DNA of 27,804 nucleotides, taken from NCBI GenBank assembly GCA_002498845.1, contig DAJC01000028.1, positions 4,329-32,132 on the forward strand. Direction: 5' to 3'. The notes under the pieces are model-generated. The model was not told the DNA's origin, did no database searches, and worked only from the letters and a program-made list of their open reading frames with translations. The position numbers and the translations under genes were made by a program. Shown here piece by piece: positions 1 to 8,856 of the stretch. This DNA is from Thermoplasmatales archaeon UBA509. Lineage in GTDB: Archaea > Thermoplasmatota > Thermoplasmata > Thermoplasmatales > Thermoplasmataceae. Positions within the stretch are counted from its first letter, which is position 1. The number at the start of each line of letters is the position of its first letter.

Positions 1-39
1 ACAAAATACTGAAATACATTTCCTGATTGAATTCCTCAG

Positions 40-96
40 GGTTGGGACTCTCCTCCCCAAGAGACAGAAATCCCAACCGTCCGAGGTGAAAAAACC
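40..96 (+). promoter_or_regulatory. 5' leader hairpin and ribosome binding site of the S53 protease
   Basis: An 8-bp perfect inverted repeat, GGTTGGGA at 40-47 and TCCCAACC at 71-78, encloses a second short stem (CTCT 48-51 with AGAG 60-63) in the probable leader. A GAGGTG ribosome site at 83-88 lies 8 nt before the ATG at 97 and fixes the start. The loop contains a CCTC stretch that could pair with GAGG, but any regulatory effect is speculation. Confidence 0.5.
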
Positions 97-3000
97 ATGG
101 ATAATAGGTATAAAGTTATTGTCTCTGTGATCGTGGTTGCACTTTTTGTTGCCTCAGTCATGGTGTATGGCGTAAGCAACGCAACCGGGCGAACAGGGAT
201 AGAGAGCTCGACCGCACCGGCGAGCACAATGTCTTCTGGCCAGCTGGTGCAGATGCAGGGAGCGTCCGTAAACGGGCAGCTTTCCAAATTTGGGAACTTC
301 CAGCTTGTAAGCGAAAATTCCCAGTTCAATCCAAATGCCCAGCTTGTTGTGACCCTGAGCCTTAAGCCCACAGGAAACCTTTCATCGTACGTATCCGCCA
401 TATCAAATCCGGATTCGGCTATGTACAGGCAGTACACGTCGGCAGCGGGGCTTGGAAATATGTTCGGGGTTTCACAGCAGGCTTACAGCTCCATTGTGTC
501 TTACTTCAGCCAGTACGGCCTTAACGTGCAGACGAGTCCTGCAAGGCTGTCTCTAACACTTGTTGGTACAGTCTCACAGTTTGAATCAGCATTCGACACG
601 CAGATAGGGGCATATGCCATACAGTATACCAGCGATGGCGTCTGGATGCCACTGTTCGGCAATGGCAGTGCAGTTCCGGGAAGTGTTTCTCTGTCACCGG
701 TTGAATACGTCAACACCGCCGGCCTGAACATGCCAGCAGGTATAGCGCAGTACGTTAGCGGAGTAACAGGCCTTGACGGCATGGCTGCCTCGCCTGATCT
801 GATGCTGCCCTACGGCATGAGTCCCAGCGGAGTTGTGCCTGGCCTGTATAACAGCACCGGAACATCAGTGACATTGAACTCCTCACAGGCTCCTGGAAGC
901 ATATACAACCCGTATGATCTCGGATCAGTTCAGAACATAACGGATGCGAACTACACATGGGCACCTAACTATCTGACACCAACTGATGCAGCATTCAATG
1001 ATCCCTTTGGAAATTACCAGTTCATATTCCCGAGCACCATGCACGTGCTCACTGGAGCCAGCAATTTATGGTCCGGGCAGTCCACCATTGCAAGTGAGCC
1101 AGACATGGGCCAGGGTGTTACCGTGGCCGTCATAGAGGTTGGAGACCTGCCACTCTCATGGCTTCAGGGATTTGCTAAGGAAGTATGGAACAACCCCAAC
1201 CAGATCACAAGCAGGCTCAGCGTTGTCAATCTTCTGGGTGCAAATCTATTCGATGGAGAGATATATGGGTGGACTCTTGAGACAGCACTTGACATAGAAT
1301 ATGTAGCAGCAATGGCTCCAGCCGCACACATTGACCTTGTGGCAGTGCCCAATCCCCAGTTCTCGTCCTTTGACTATGCCTACCAGTATATTGCCCAGAA
1401 CCTGGTGAGCGGGAACAATGCAACTGATTCAATCAGCATCACCAGCAACTCCTACGGCAGCGGGGAGGAATATACGGCATTCTTTGGCTCTCCCATGTAC
1501 ATGACCGTTGAAAACACCCTGCTGTCCGAGCTTAATGCAGTTGGTGTGACGAACTTCTTCGCATCTGGTGATTATGGATCATACGCAGCAGCGTTTGAGT
1601 ATGGGGCAACGTCGGCTGGAATGCCTGCCATAGCCACTGGATCCACCAGCGTAGGCGGAGGACAGCTCACAGCAGAGAGCAATGGGGTCGTTTTCCCGGA
1701 AACTGGCATCTACGCACTGAATTCCCAGTTTGACCTCGAGATGCAGGTTGCACCGGCCACTGGTGTGGAGTCATACACGTACTGGTCATATGGTTTTGGT
1801 GAGGATGGCACATTCAAGGGATTCATCGGCGGAGGATTCGGTCAGTCCATAATGTCTTCACAGCCCTGGTGGCAGAACGCCCTTGACACATACAGTTCAG
1901 GGGCAAGGATGGACCCCGTTGTCAGCGGACCTGCCGCATTCAACATGTCCGTATATACGGGATTCTGGAACCTCTTCTATGGTGGAACATCATTTGCAAC
2001 TCCAATAACTGCAGGTGAATGGGCACTCATAGATGAACAGGCAAATGTGGCCTTCGGATCTCCATCCATGGGAGACATAAACCCGACACTGTACCAGGCA
2101 CACAATGCCTATGAAGCAGGAATGTCCTCGGTTCACTTCAATCCCTACATAGACATGCAGAACATCGGAAAGGGATTCAACTATGGGCCTACAAACAGCT
2201 TTGACTGGTACTATTTCAACCTGAGCATAAACGAGCCCTCTGATCCAATTGTGCCCTGGTGGATTTTCACCCTTGGAAACCCGGCCGGAAACAACTGGAA
2301 CTACCTGCAGGGTCTTGGAATGATCAACGTCGGAATCATGGACAGCGCACTCATTGGCCAGGTACCGAGCACACAGCACGCCCTGATGAATGAGCCATTC
2401 ACCGTAATGGCACTGACTCCTTCCGGCCCAGCTCAGTTCGAAACCCTTGTTGGAGGTACCACATACACATTCCAGGTGATACTTGCCAACGGCCAGCCTG
2501 GAGGATACTACACTGTGGAGGCTTATTCCGGTGGACCCAATAACGGCATGTATGGAGGAGGGACAGTAACACAGATACACACCAATGCACAGGGGATGTT
2601 CAACTACACGCCTGTCTACAACATGAACTCTCCAAGCCCGGCCGCCTCAGAGTACGGCTACTTCCTCGTTTCGTCAGTGGCAAGCAGTGAAGGGAGCTTC
2701 CAGCAGTTTGCTGTTGTTCTTCCGCCGGTGACAAGCGGGAACCTGACACTTGGTGTCACAAACGCACTTGGCATGCTTGAAACAAGCGTTGCGGAAGTTC
2801 CAATGTTCATGGACACCCAGACCGGCTATTACAACCTCATTGGCGCTACCGGTGAAGTGTTCCTCAATGGAACTCCCGTTAGCAATGCTGTTGTGCATGA
2901 AGTATCGGTGAGCAACGCACAGTTCTCGTTCGAGGATCCCACACTGCCTGTATCAAGCTATGCACCGGGAGTGCAGATTGGAACGTTCCTGTCTGACGGA

Positions 3001-4320
3001 AGGGGCATGTTCAACTTCTGGACGGATGCTTTCCTTGCAGAGATCAATGGCCCTCTGTACACACAGGTTGAGATGATCTACGCCACATACGGAAACCTCA
3101 CCAGCAACATGGTGACTGTGTACATAGAACCGCAGAGCGGAAGCTTCTATCCAAACATCGGCCTCAACAGTGCCGGCACAGCTCTGGTGGGAACAGTGAC
3201 CTTCAGTGACATGAAATACGTGAATTACGTGAATATATCCATAGGATCAGAGCCTGGACAGTATGTGAATGTCAGCTATCCGCCACAGTTTGTCGATTCA
3301 CTCACAGGTGTGCCCGTAAGTGGGGTGTTCAATGGCGTGATCCCTGTGAACTTCACAAATCTGCCGCCTGCTGGTACCCCCATTGTGGTGAACATGGTTG
3401 CCCAGGGATACAACGATCTGTCATTGAGTTTCAGCTTTTTCGGGTTCACCTTTGCCATACAGGATGTGCAGAATCCCATAGTGTGGTCTGATCCACTGAT
3501 CATCAGCAACCCGGGTGCAATGCCTGCAACTGTGCTTTCAGCCTCTCAGACCGGCCTGGTGAACGGGAACCTGACACTCTCCTATTCGGCATCCTCTGAA
3601 ACCCCACTGGTGAGTTCCAGCATATCTGTGGCATCTGCGGCAGGACAGCAGGTTGTTTCCCAGAATCTTCCCATGATGGGCACATTGGTCATAAACACTG
3701 CAGACTATCCTGACGGATACTACACAATAACTTACTCAGTGACCACATCTACGGGGCTGGTATCCACATCTCAGGAAACTGTCTACATAGACAACACACA
3801 GGCCCAGCTTGAAACACAGATAGCAAGCCTTGAAGCAGAATACTCATCGGCAATACAGCAGTTGAACACCCTCAAGGCAGAGCTGTCACAGTCGTCAGTC
3901 AGCAGCAGTGCACTCCAGAGCCAGATAGCTACACTGAACCAGACAATCAGGGAAATGAGCTCCAGCCTTGCATCTGCTGAATCTCAGGAAAACCTCACCT
4001 CTTCAGAACTACTGAGTGCTGAGACGCAGCTACTGAACGCAGAAAAACAGAACGGAGCTGACCAGCAGCAGATCCAGCAGATGAACAGCGAGATTTCCCA
4101 GTACAAGGCAAACGCCACAGCGCAGCAGAACACCATAGCTTCATTGCAGCAGCAGATTGCAAACCTCCAGCAGCAGATAAACGCACTGAGCGGGAAGAAC
4201 AATGACAGATCCCCATTCTACTATATCGGCGGTATAATGGATGCTGTCATCGTGGGAATTGTGGCAGCAGTGGCATCTGTCAGCGTCTACAGCTACGGGA
4301 GGCAGAAGAAGAAAAACTGA
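97..4320 (+). CDS. Membrane-anchored sedolisin-type (S53) acid protease with coiled-coil stalk
   Basis: This is a secreted serine-carboxyl endopeptidase of the sedolisin/kumamolisin family, expected to work outside the cell at low pH. Residues about 7-28 form a signal or membrane segment, and about 65-205 resemble the pro-kumamolisin activation domain. The catalytic domain runs from about 340 to 760. All expected residues are visible: Glu395 and Asp399 in ETALD, the oxyanion Asp492 in ASGDYG, and the nucleophile Ser632 in GGTSFATP. The next 450 or so residues look like beta-sandwich repeats. Residues about 1234-1364 are a Gln-rich coiled coil, followed by a transmembrane helix (about 1377-1400) and a basic tail (RQKKKN). 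The protein would therefore stand on a stalk from the membrane. It is far longer than typical family members, which are mostly protease plus prodomain. The GAGGTG ribosome site supports this start. The family call is firm; the roles of the C-terminal domains are inferred. Confidence 0.92.
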   Translation: MDNRYKVIVSVIVVALFVASVMVYGVSNATGRTGIESSTAPASTMSSGQLVQMQGASVNGQLSKFGNFQLVSENSQFNPNAQLVVTLSLKPTGNLSSYVSAISNPDSAMYRQYTSAAGLGNMFGVSQQAYSSIVSYFSQYGLNVQTSPARLSLTLVGTVSQFESAFDTQIGAYAIQYTSDGVWMPLFGNGSAVPGSVSLSPVEYVNTAGLNMPAGIAQYVSGVTGLDGMAASPDLMLPYGMSPSGVVPGLYNSTGTSVTLNSSQAPGSIYNPYDLGSVQNITDANYTWAPNYLTPTDAAFNDPFGNYQFIFPSTMHVLTGASNLWSGQSTIASEPDMGQGVTVAVIEVGDLPLSWLQGFAKEVWNNPNQITSRLSVVNLLGANLFDGEIYGWTLETALDIEYVAAMAPAAHIDLVAVPNPQFSSFDYAYQYIAQNLVSGNNATDSISITSNSYGSGEEYTAFFGSPMYMTVENTLLSELNAVGVTNFFASGDYGSYAAAFEYGATSAGMPAIATGSTSVGGGQLTAESNGVVFPETGIYALNSQFDLEMQVAPATGVESYTYWSYGFGEDGTFKGFIGGGFGQSIMSSQPWWQNALDTYSSGARMDPVVSGPAAFNMSVYTGFWNLFYGGTSFATPITAGEWALIDEQANVAFGSPSMGDINPTLYQAHNAYEAGMSSVHFNPYIDMQNIGKGFNYGPTNSFDWYYFNLSINEPSDPIVPWWIFTLGNPAGNNWNYLQGLGMINVGIMDSALIGQVPSTQHALMNEPFTVMALTPSGPAQFETLVGGTTYTFQVILANGQPGGYYTVEAYSGGPNNGMYGGGTVTQIHTNAQGMFNYTPVYNMNSPSPAASEYGYFLVSSVASSEGSFQQFAVVLPPVTSGNLTLGVTNALGMLETSVAEVPMFMDTQTGYYNLIGATGEVFLNGTPVSNAVVHEVSVSNAQFSFEDPTLPVSSYAPGVQIGTFLSDGRGMFNFWTDAFLAEINGPLYTQVEMIYATYGNLTSNMVTVYIEPQSGSFYPNIGLNSAGTALVGTVTFSDMKYVNYVNISIGSEPGQYVNVSYPPQFVDSLTGVPVSGVFNGVIPVNFTNLPPAGTPIVVNMVAQGYNDLSLSFSFFGFTFAIQDVQNPIVWSDPLIISNPGAMPATVLSASQTGLVNGNLTLSYSASSETPLVSSSISVASAAGQQVVSQNLPMMGTLVINTADYPDGYYTITYSVTTSTGLVSTSQETVYIDNTQAQLETQIASLEAEYSSAIQQLNTLKAELSQSSVSSSALQSQIATLNQTIREMSSSLASAESQENLTSSELLSAETQLLNAEKQNGADQQQIQQMNSEISQYKANATAQQNTIASLQQQIANLQQQINALSGKNNDRSPFYYIGGIMDAVIVGIVAAVASVSVYSYGRQKKKN

Positions 4321-4336
4321 TTGAACAGGAGAAACA

Positions 4337-4377
4337 TTTTTCCATATTTTTTATACATTTTTATCTTCATTTTTTTC
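4337..4377 (+). terminator. T-rich terminator after the protease gene
   Basis: Several runs of five to seven T residues follow the protease stop codon, as expected for archaeal factor-independent termination on the plus strand. The tract overlaps the 3' end of the convergent MFS gene. Confidence 0.5.
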
Positions 4378-5566
4378 CAGTAAAATTCTTCCTGAACAGG
4401 AAATAATAAAGGAAAGGGTCCATTATTGTTATTATTCCCCCAATAAGAGGCGGATACACTACATTGATGGCCAGGAGGCTACCTGCAACAGGAGGTGAAG
4501 CCGCTGAGAAACCGGTCCTTGTCATTGACGTTGCTCCAGAAGTAGTTGCCCTCTCTGATGGATCCACGAGTCCCATTGCAAAGGATTGCCTCACCGGAAC
4601 CGCTCCCATCTGCATCCCCTGCCTCAGCACATACAGCGCCGCTGCAACCAGCAGCAATGGCGTTACTGCCAGCGCTATCAGTGCAATTGATGCAGCTATT
4701 CTTGTCCATATTATGGAAGAAAGCTCTGTTTCAGGATGCAGGATCCTTGGCAGAATCAGCATGACCAGCAGGACAAAGAGATTGGAGAGACCGAAGATTA
4801 TTCCTATCTCGCCCGAGGATATGCCGAACCTGAGATGAAACCAGAGTGAAAATATTGGTGAAATGAAGCCTGCACCTATGCCACTGGGAATGGTTGGAAG
4901 AGACAGCTTCATTATGTTCTTCCATGACAGGTTTGGAAGGATGTGCCTGCTCCTCACCCCATTATCCCTGAGGAACACTGTGATCAATGCGCCAGCTGCC
5001 CCCATGATGCCGGCAAGGTAGAAAAGATAGTAGACATCTATTTTTTCAGCCTCCACAAGATCTATAAGGAATGATCCTGCACTGGCCGCCATTATGCCCA
5101 GAGCAGAGGCAAGAGACAGTATTTTTGAGAATTCTTTCCTCTCTGTGAATTCAGTTACTAGAGCCGTCTGAACTGCACCAAACGGGCCTCCTGATCCTAT
5201 GGGGCCCCCGCCGGATCCTGTAAATCCGCCAACTCCGCTGAGAACTATGAGCACCAGTATATCCTTTGAACTCAGAAAGAGCATGGAAGACATGGAAAAA
5301 AGTGCGAAGAGGCCAATGAGAACCAGCTTCCGACCATAATGGTCAGCCATCATTGCCAGCAGAAATGACAGAGCTGAACTGAGGAGTATTGCCCCACCCA
5401 GTATCAGTCCAATCTCTATGAGGGAATAACCAAGATGATGCAGATACAGGCTGAGCAGCACATTGAGAAAGCCGTAACTGAAGCTCAGCAGTACTCGCGC
5501 CGATACAATGTCCGCAAGATTCCGCCTCTTTCCACTGGCAGTGGTTATCTTTCCTGTTTCTGTCAT
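4367..5566 (-). CDS. MFS family transporter
   Basis: This is a multi-pass membrane protein of 399 residues with about twelve hydrophobic segments, the usual size of a major facilitator superfamily permease. Between helices 2 and 3 it has the loop ADHYGRK, matching the conserved MFS motif (G-x-x-x-D-[RH]-x-G-R-[RK]). A Gly-rich stretch around residues 113-130 (FTGSGGGPIGSGGPFG) is unusual for the segment around helix 4. A GGAG ribosome site lies 8 nt before the ATG. The gene is convergent with the protease and appears monocistronic. The substrate cannot be assigned; a drug or metabolite exporter is one possibility. Confidence 0.85.
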   Translation of the reverse strand: MTETGKITTASGKRRNLADIVSARVLLSFSYGFLNVLLSLYLHHLGYSLIEIGLILGGAILLSSALSFLLAMMADHYGRKLVLIGLFALFSMSSMLFLSSKDILVLIVLSGVGGFTGSGGGPIGSGGPFGAVQTALVTEFTERKEFSKILSLASALGIMAASAGSFLIDLVEAEKIDVYYLFYLAGIMGAAGALITVFLRDNGVRSRHILPNLSWKNIMKLSLPTIPSGIGAGFISPIFSLWFHLRFGISSGEIGIIFGLSNLFVLLVMLILPRILHPETELSSIIWTRIAASIALIALAVTPLLLVAAALYVLRQGMQMGAVPVRQSFAMGLVDPSERATTSGATSMTRTGFSAASPPVAGSLLAINVVYPPLIGGIITIMDPFLYYFLFRKNFTGKK

Positions 5567-5690
5567 CCAATTCTCTCCTTATTCTGTTTCCAGCTTCACA
5601 TGCTCTATGACCAGACTATCTAATGGTACAGAAATCCCGCTGATGGCCCCAGCATATCTCAGCATATACTTTTTGCCAGCAAAAATATGT

Positions 5691-5866
5691 CGTGACATCC
5701 TCCCGCCCTATGGAACGGGGCTTCCTGCTTCTGCGATCTGAGTTGCCCTTGCGGATAGTGCCCTGATCTCCACAGGCGTAACTTGGGAAGTGCCCCTCCA
5801 TACTTTCTCTAATGCCCTATTGTAGATTCTAAGAATAACCTTACAAAGTCCGGAGTCGAATTCAGA
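5691..5866 (-). mobile_element. Remnant of a TnpB (IS200/IS605-type) element: C-terminus plus right end
   Basis: On the minus strand an open stretch of 52 codons ends at a TAG (5708-5710). Its last residues, TPVEIRALSARATQIAEAGS followed by PVP, resemble the C-terminal tail of archaeal TnpB proteins. The stop is followed by a GC-rich hairpin (CCCGCCC with ACGGGG on the plus strand) and then GATGTCACGACA on the minus strand. The 37 bases at 5691-5727 match 26461-26497 at 27 positions. A stop codon at 5867-5869 cuts the frame, and no upstream TnpB domain was found. This is a dead 3' fragment. No intact transposase is present. Confidence 0.65.
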
Positions 5867-5950
5867 CTAAAAAAGTGTGGGTTGAACGCTCTCCCTGAAT
5901 CAACCAGCAATGGTATTTTCAACATAATACTGGAGTAAGTAAGGAAACTA

Positions 5951-6443
5951 ATGATTCTCATACTCAAAATCATAGGGCTGGTTTATTTTCTCACCGGTGC
6001 TCCAGTCTGATCCGTTTATGTCATAGTCACAGCATTCATCGCAATCGCCATAGATGTATACAGCGTAAAAACAGCGAGAATGCCCGTACTCACACTTAGA
6101 TCTCTTATTCCATCTAGGGCGTGGGTTATCGGAAGTGGCACTACAGTTGAGGCGCCGCTCCCGGATACAGTCCCCCAGTGATGTTGTACTCATTCATTCC
6201 GGGGAAGGGATTCAGGTGGATGGTATCATTCTTGAGAGTTCTGTCCTGGTCATGGATGAACTTTCATTGATTGTGAAAACTATGGCAGTCCACAGGCAAT
6301 CATTCAGTAATCTCGACAGTGGGCCGGCGGATTTCGAGAAGTACCTGGTCATGTCCGGTTCACTGATAGTACATGGAAGTGGGATTCATGCTCAAGCCCT
6401 GCTTAAGCTGCGAAATGTGCTGCGGGCATTGAAGCTTTCATGA
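5951..6443 (+). pseudogene. Frameshifted fragment of a P-type cation-transporting ATPase
   Basis: From 5951 one frame reads a hydrophobic segment (LILKIIGLVYFLTG), an in-frame stop at 6008, a second membrane segment (SVYVIVTAFIAIAID) and the start of an actuator domain. It stops at 6179. A +1 shift in the C run at 6171-6175 restores the frame and gives PSDVVLIHSGEGIQVDG, as in the P-type ATPase actuator domain (PGDVV..GD.IPADG). The conserved DESSLTGES is degraded to DELSLIVKT, so the TGES dephosphorylation motif is lost. MSGSLIVHGSG follows, like the family's SGT-V-GSG. The phosphorylation (DKTGT) and nucleotide-binding domains are missing. The pattern resembles calcium-pump-type ATPases. 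This is a dead gene; traces may continue to about 6508 in another frame. Confidence 0.7.
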
Positions 6444-6508
6444 ACCATGTAGAAGGTAAACTCAATGAAATTGTGGATTCCCTGAAAGAATGGCGGTACA
6501 TGGCCGGT

Positions 6509-7486
6509 TTAATTTTTCTGATAAAAATCATCAAGAAATGTCTTCATTGCATCCATCACAGCATCATTTTCGGATTTTAGGCCTACAGTAACCCTCACCA
6601 TTCTGCTCAATGGATTCTCTAACTTCCTGACAATTATTCCATTATCTTTCAAGAACTGGAAACAGTCAAGGTTCACAAGAATGAAATTAGCTTTGCTGGG
6701 AAAAGAAAAGTGTGATATCTCCCTGTAAATCCTCTCCCTCTCATGTATTATGTATTCCACATTCTTCATGATTTCCTGTCTGTAGTCAAGCATAAGGCTG
6801 GCAGCGGCATGTGAAATGGTGCTCAGGATAAATGGAGGAATGGTGTCCAGTATCCTGCCCATCGTATCAGAAGAGGATAATGCGTACCCTACGCGAAGCC
6901 CTGCCAGTCCAAATGCTTTGGAGAAAGTTCTCAGGACGATTAGGTTATCGTAATCCCTTACAAGATCTGTGTAGCTCCTCCCGGCAAACTCACCATAAGC
7001 CTCGTCCACGATAACTGTTCTCCCAGTTTCAAGCAGTCTTTTTACCGTGTCTTTCTTTGCTGTATCACCTGTTGGATTGTTTGGAGAACAGACGACATAG
7101 GATGAATCCGCCATGTCAAGCATTCTGTCCACATCCGGCTGGAACAGCCGCGTCATGGGAATCTCAGTGAAATCTATGCCTTTTGCCTTTGCAAAGAATC
7201 TGTACATACTGAATGTTGGAGTGCTGGTCACTATGCGGGTATTTCTCAGGAAATCGAACAGAAAAGTGATAACCTGATCACTGCCGTTGCCGACAATCAC
7301 ATTATCAGCGCTTAATCCGTAAAGCCTGCCGATTTTTTCTCTGAGACTCTCCGAATAATCCTCAGGATAACGATTCATTTCCATACCGTTGATAATTTCA
7401 ATCAGTTCAGTTTTGAATTTTTTCGGTACTTCAAACGGGACCTCGTTCCTGTCAAGCCGTATAATTTTCTTCACCTTATGGCTCAT
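6509..7486 (-). CDS. hisC: Histidinol-phosphate aminotransferase
   Basis: This is a PLP enzyme that converts imidazole acetol phosphate to histidinol phosphate using glutamate. Numbered from the start chosen here, the PLP lysine is Lys190 in RTFSKAFGLAGLRVG. Asn137 and Pro138 lie in SPNNPTG, and Asp161 and Tyr164 in DEAYGEF; all are typical of class I/II aminotransferases of the HisC branch. An ATG 14 codons upstream of this start (7528) is possible but has no ribosome site. The ATG at 7486 has GGAGG 10 nt upstream, and the protein then begins MSHKVKKIIRLDRNE, as the family does. It overlaps hisIE by 11 nt and is the last gene of the operon. Confidence 0.95.
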   Translation of the reverse strand: MSHKVKKIIRLDRNEVPFEVPKKFKTELIEIINGMEMNRYPEDYSESLREKIGRLYGLSADNVIVGNGSDQVITFLFDFLRNTRIVTSTPTFSMYRFFAKAKGIDFTEIPMTRLFQPDVDRMLDMADSSYVVCSPNNPTGDTAKKDTVKRLLETGRTVIVDEAYGEFAGRSYTDLVRDYDNLIVLRTFSKAFGLAGLRVGYALSSSDTMGRILDTIPPFILSTISHAAASLMLDYRQEIMKNVEYIIHERERIYREISHFSFPSKANFILVNLDCFQFLKDNGIIVRKLENPLSRMVRVTVGLKSENDAVMDAMKTFLDDFYQKN

Positions 7487-8117
7487 TTGTGTCACGCCTC
7501 CTGGAAAGCTCCTGCATAACGTCATCAAGCTTTATGCCGTTGAAGGAAAGCAGAACAAGAAGGTGGTATATCATGTCTGCGGTCTCATATATGGTCCTGT
7601 CACGTGAACTGGCAACAAGTACCTCCACAGCTTCCTCTCCGAACTTCTTGTATATCTCCTCGCGTCCTTTATTAAAAAGACTTTTTGTGTAGGAGTTCGC
7701 GTCTCCGGAGAGTTTTCTCCGGCTAATGACGGTTTCAAGGTCCCTGAGAACAGAGAGTGAATAATTCAGGCCTGTGGATTTAACTATCTTTTTCCCCAGT
7801 TCAGAGTGGAAGCAGCTGAATTCTCCAGTGTGGCAACCTGGCCCTTCCTGTTCTACCCTGATCAGAATGGAATCGGAATCGCAGTCAGAATATATCTTCA
7901 CTATTTTCTGGGTGTACCCACTGGTCTCACCCTTCATCCTGATCCTGCCTTTTGACCTCGAATAATAGTGTGCAAATCCAGTGGAAACAGTCAGTTCCAA
8001 AGCTTCCTTATTCATATAGGCCAGTGTTATCACAGCTCCAGACCGATCTTCCACAACAATGACCGGAATCAGGCCGTCTATAAACTTGAGACTGGATATA
8101 TCAGGACTTTCTGACAA
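7476..8117 (-). CDS. hisIE: Bifunctional phosphoribosyl-AMP cyclohydrolase / phosphoribosyl-ATP pyrophosphatase
   Basis: This is a fusion that carries out steps two and three of histidine synthesis. The N-terminal HisI half (about 1-115) holds the metal and active-site signature PGCHTGEFSCFH. The C-terminal HisE half (about 120-213) has GREEIYKKFGEEAVEV and ETADMIYHLLVLL, the MazG-like pyrophosphohydrolase motifs. The length of 213 residues is normal for a HisIE fusion; many archaea instead keep separate hisI and hisE genes. The start is TTG behind a GGAGAGG ribosome site, and the gene overlaps hisF by 17 nt, consistent with translational coupling. Confidence 0.95.
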   Translation of the reverse strand: MSESPDISSLKFIDGLIPVIVVEDRSGAVITLAYMNKEALELTVSTGFAHYYSRSKGRIRMKGETSGYTQKIVKIYSDCDSDSILIRVEQEGPGCHTGEFSCFHSELGKKIVKSTGLNYSLSVLRDLETVISRRKLSGDANSYTKSLFNKGREEIYKKFGEEAVEVLVASSRDRTIYETADMIYHLLVLLSFNGIKLDDVMQELSRRRDTNEP

Positions 8118-8856
8118 CGATACCTCTCCTTTCCAGATATTTCTTCAGTTCAGACACACTGAATTTTCCGTAATGGAAAACGGAAGCACCCAGGGCGGCA
8201 TCTGCTCCTGCACGAAATACTTCGAAAAAATGTTCCGGAGTGCCGGCTCCACCGGATGCTATCACAGGTATGCTAACATTCTCGCTCAACTTTCCTATGA
8301 GATTTAGATCGTATCCTTTCTCAGTTCCGTCTGCATCCATTGAAGTGACCAGCAATTCTCCTGCACCAAGATTCTGGGCCTCACGCGCCCATTCAATGGC
8401 GTCTGTGCCCCTTGGAGTCCTGCCGCCGTGCGAATACACTTCGTAAAATCTGCCATTGAACCTGCAGTCTATGGCTACAACTGTGTTTGAGGAACCAACA
8501 ACATCAGATATCTCCCTGATCAGGCCCTTCCTCTCTATTGCCGCAGTATTGACAAAGATCTTGTCGGCACCGTTCCTGATCAAATCCCCGGCATCTTCAG
8601 CAGATCTGATGCCTCCTCCAACGGTAAAAGGTATAGATAGCGATGATGAGACTTCCCGGGACAGTTGCCTGATTGTACCTCTATTTTCACGCGAAGCCGA
8701 AATGTCCAGAAATACTATTTCGTCTGAGCCCTCGTTCTCGTATCTTACCGCCAGTTCAACAGGGTCTCCTGCGTCTCTCATATCCTTGAACTGTACACCT
8801 TTCACAACCCTTCCGTCTTTCACATCCAGCGCCACAACTATTCTTTTCGCAAGCAT
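8101..8856 (-). CDS. hisF: Imidazole glycerol phosphate synthase, cyclase subunit
   Basis: This is the (beta-alpha)8-barrel cyclase that uses ammonia from HisH to turn PRFAR into imidazole glycerol phosphate and AICAR. The two catalytic aspartates are present: Asp11 in VVALDVKDGR and Asp130 in VVAIDCRFNG. Phosphate-binding glycines are visible in FTVGGGIRS, FVNTAAI and IASGGAGTPEHF. The length of 251 residues is standard. Its ATG shares one base with the hisA stop (TAATG), and it pairs functionally with hisH in the same operon. Confidence 0.97.
   Translation of the reverse strand: MLAKRIVVALDVKDGRVVKGVQFKDMRDAGDPVELAVRYENEGSDEIVFLDISASRENRGTIRQLSREVSSSLSIPFTVGGGIRSAEDAGDLIRNGADKIFVNTAAIERKGLIREISDVVGSSNTVVAIDCRFNGRFYEVYSHGGRTPRGTDAIEWAREAQNLGAGELLVTSMDADGTEKGYDLNLIGKLSENVSIPVIASGGAGTPEHFFEVFRAGADAALGASVFHYGKFSVSELKKYLERRGIVVRKS

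Noticed and set aside
1990..2580. 196-codon minus-strand ORF inside the S53 protease gene
   Set aside because: It lies wholly antisense to a gene with intact catalytic motifs, has Cys/His-rich low-plausibility sequence and no ribosome site. It is a shadow frame.
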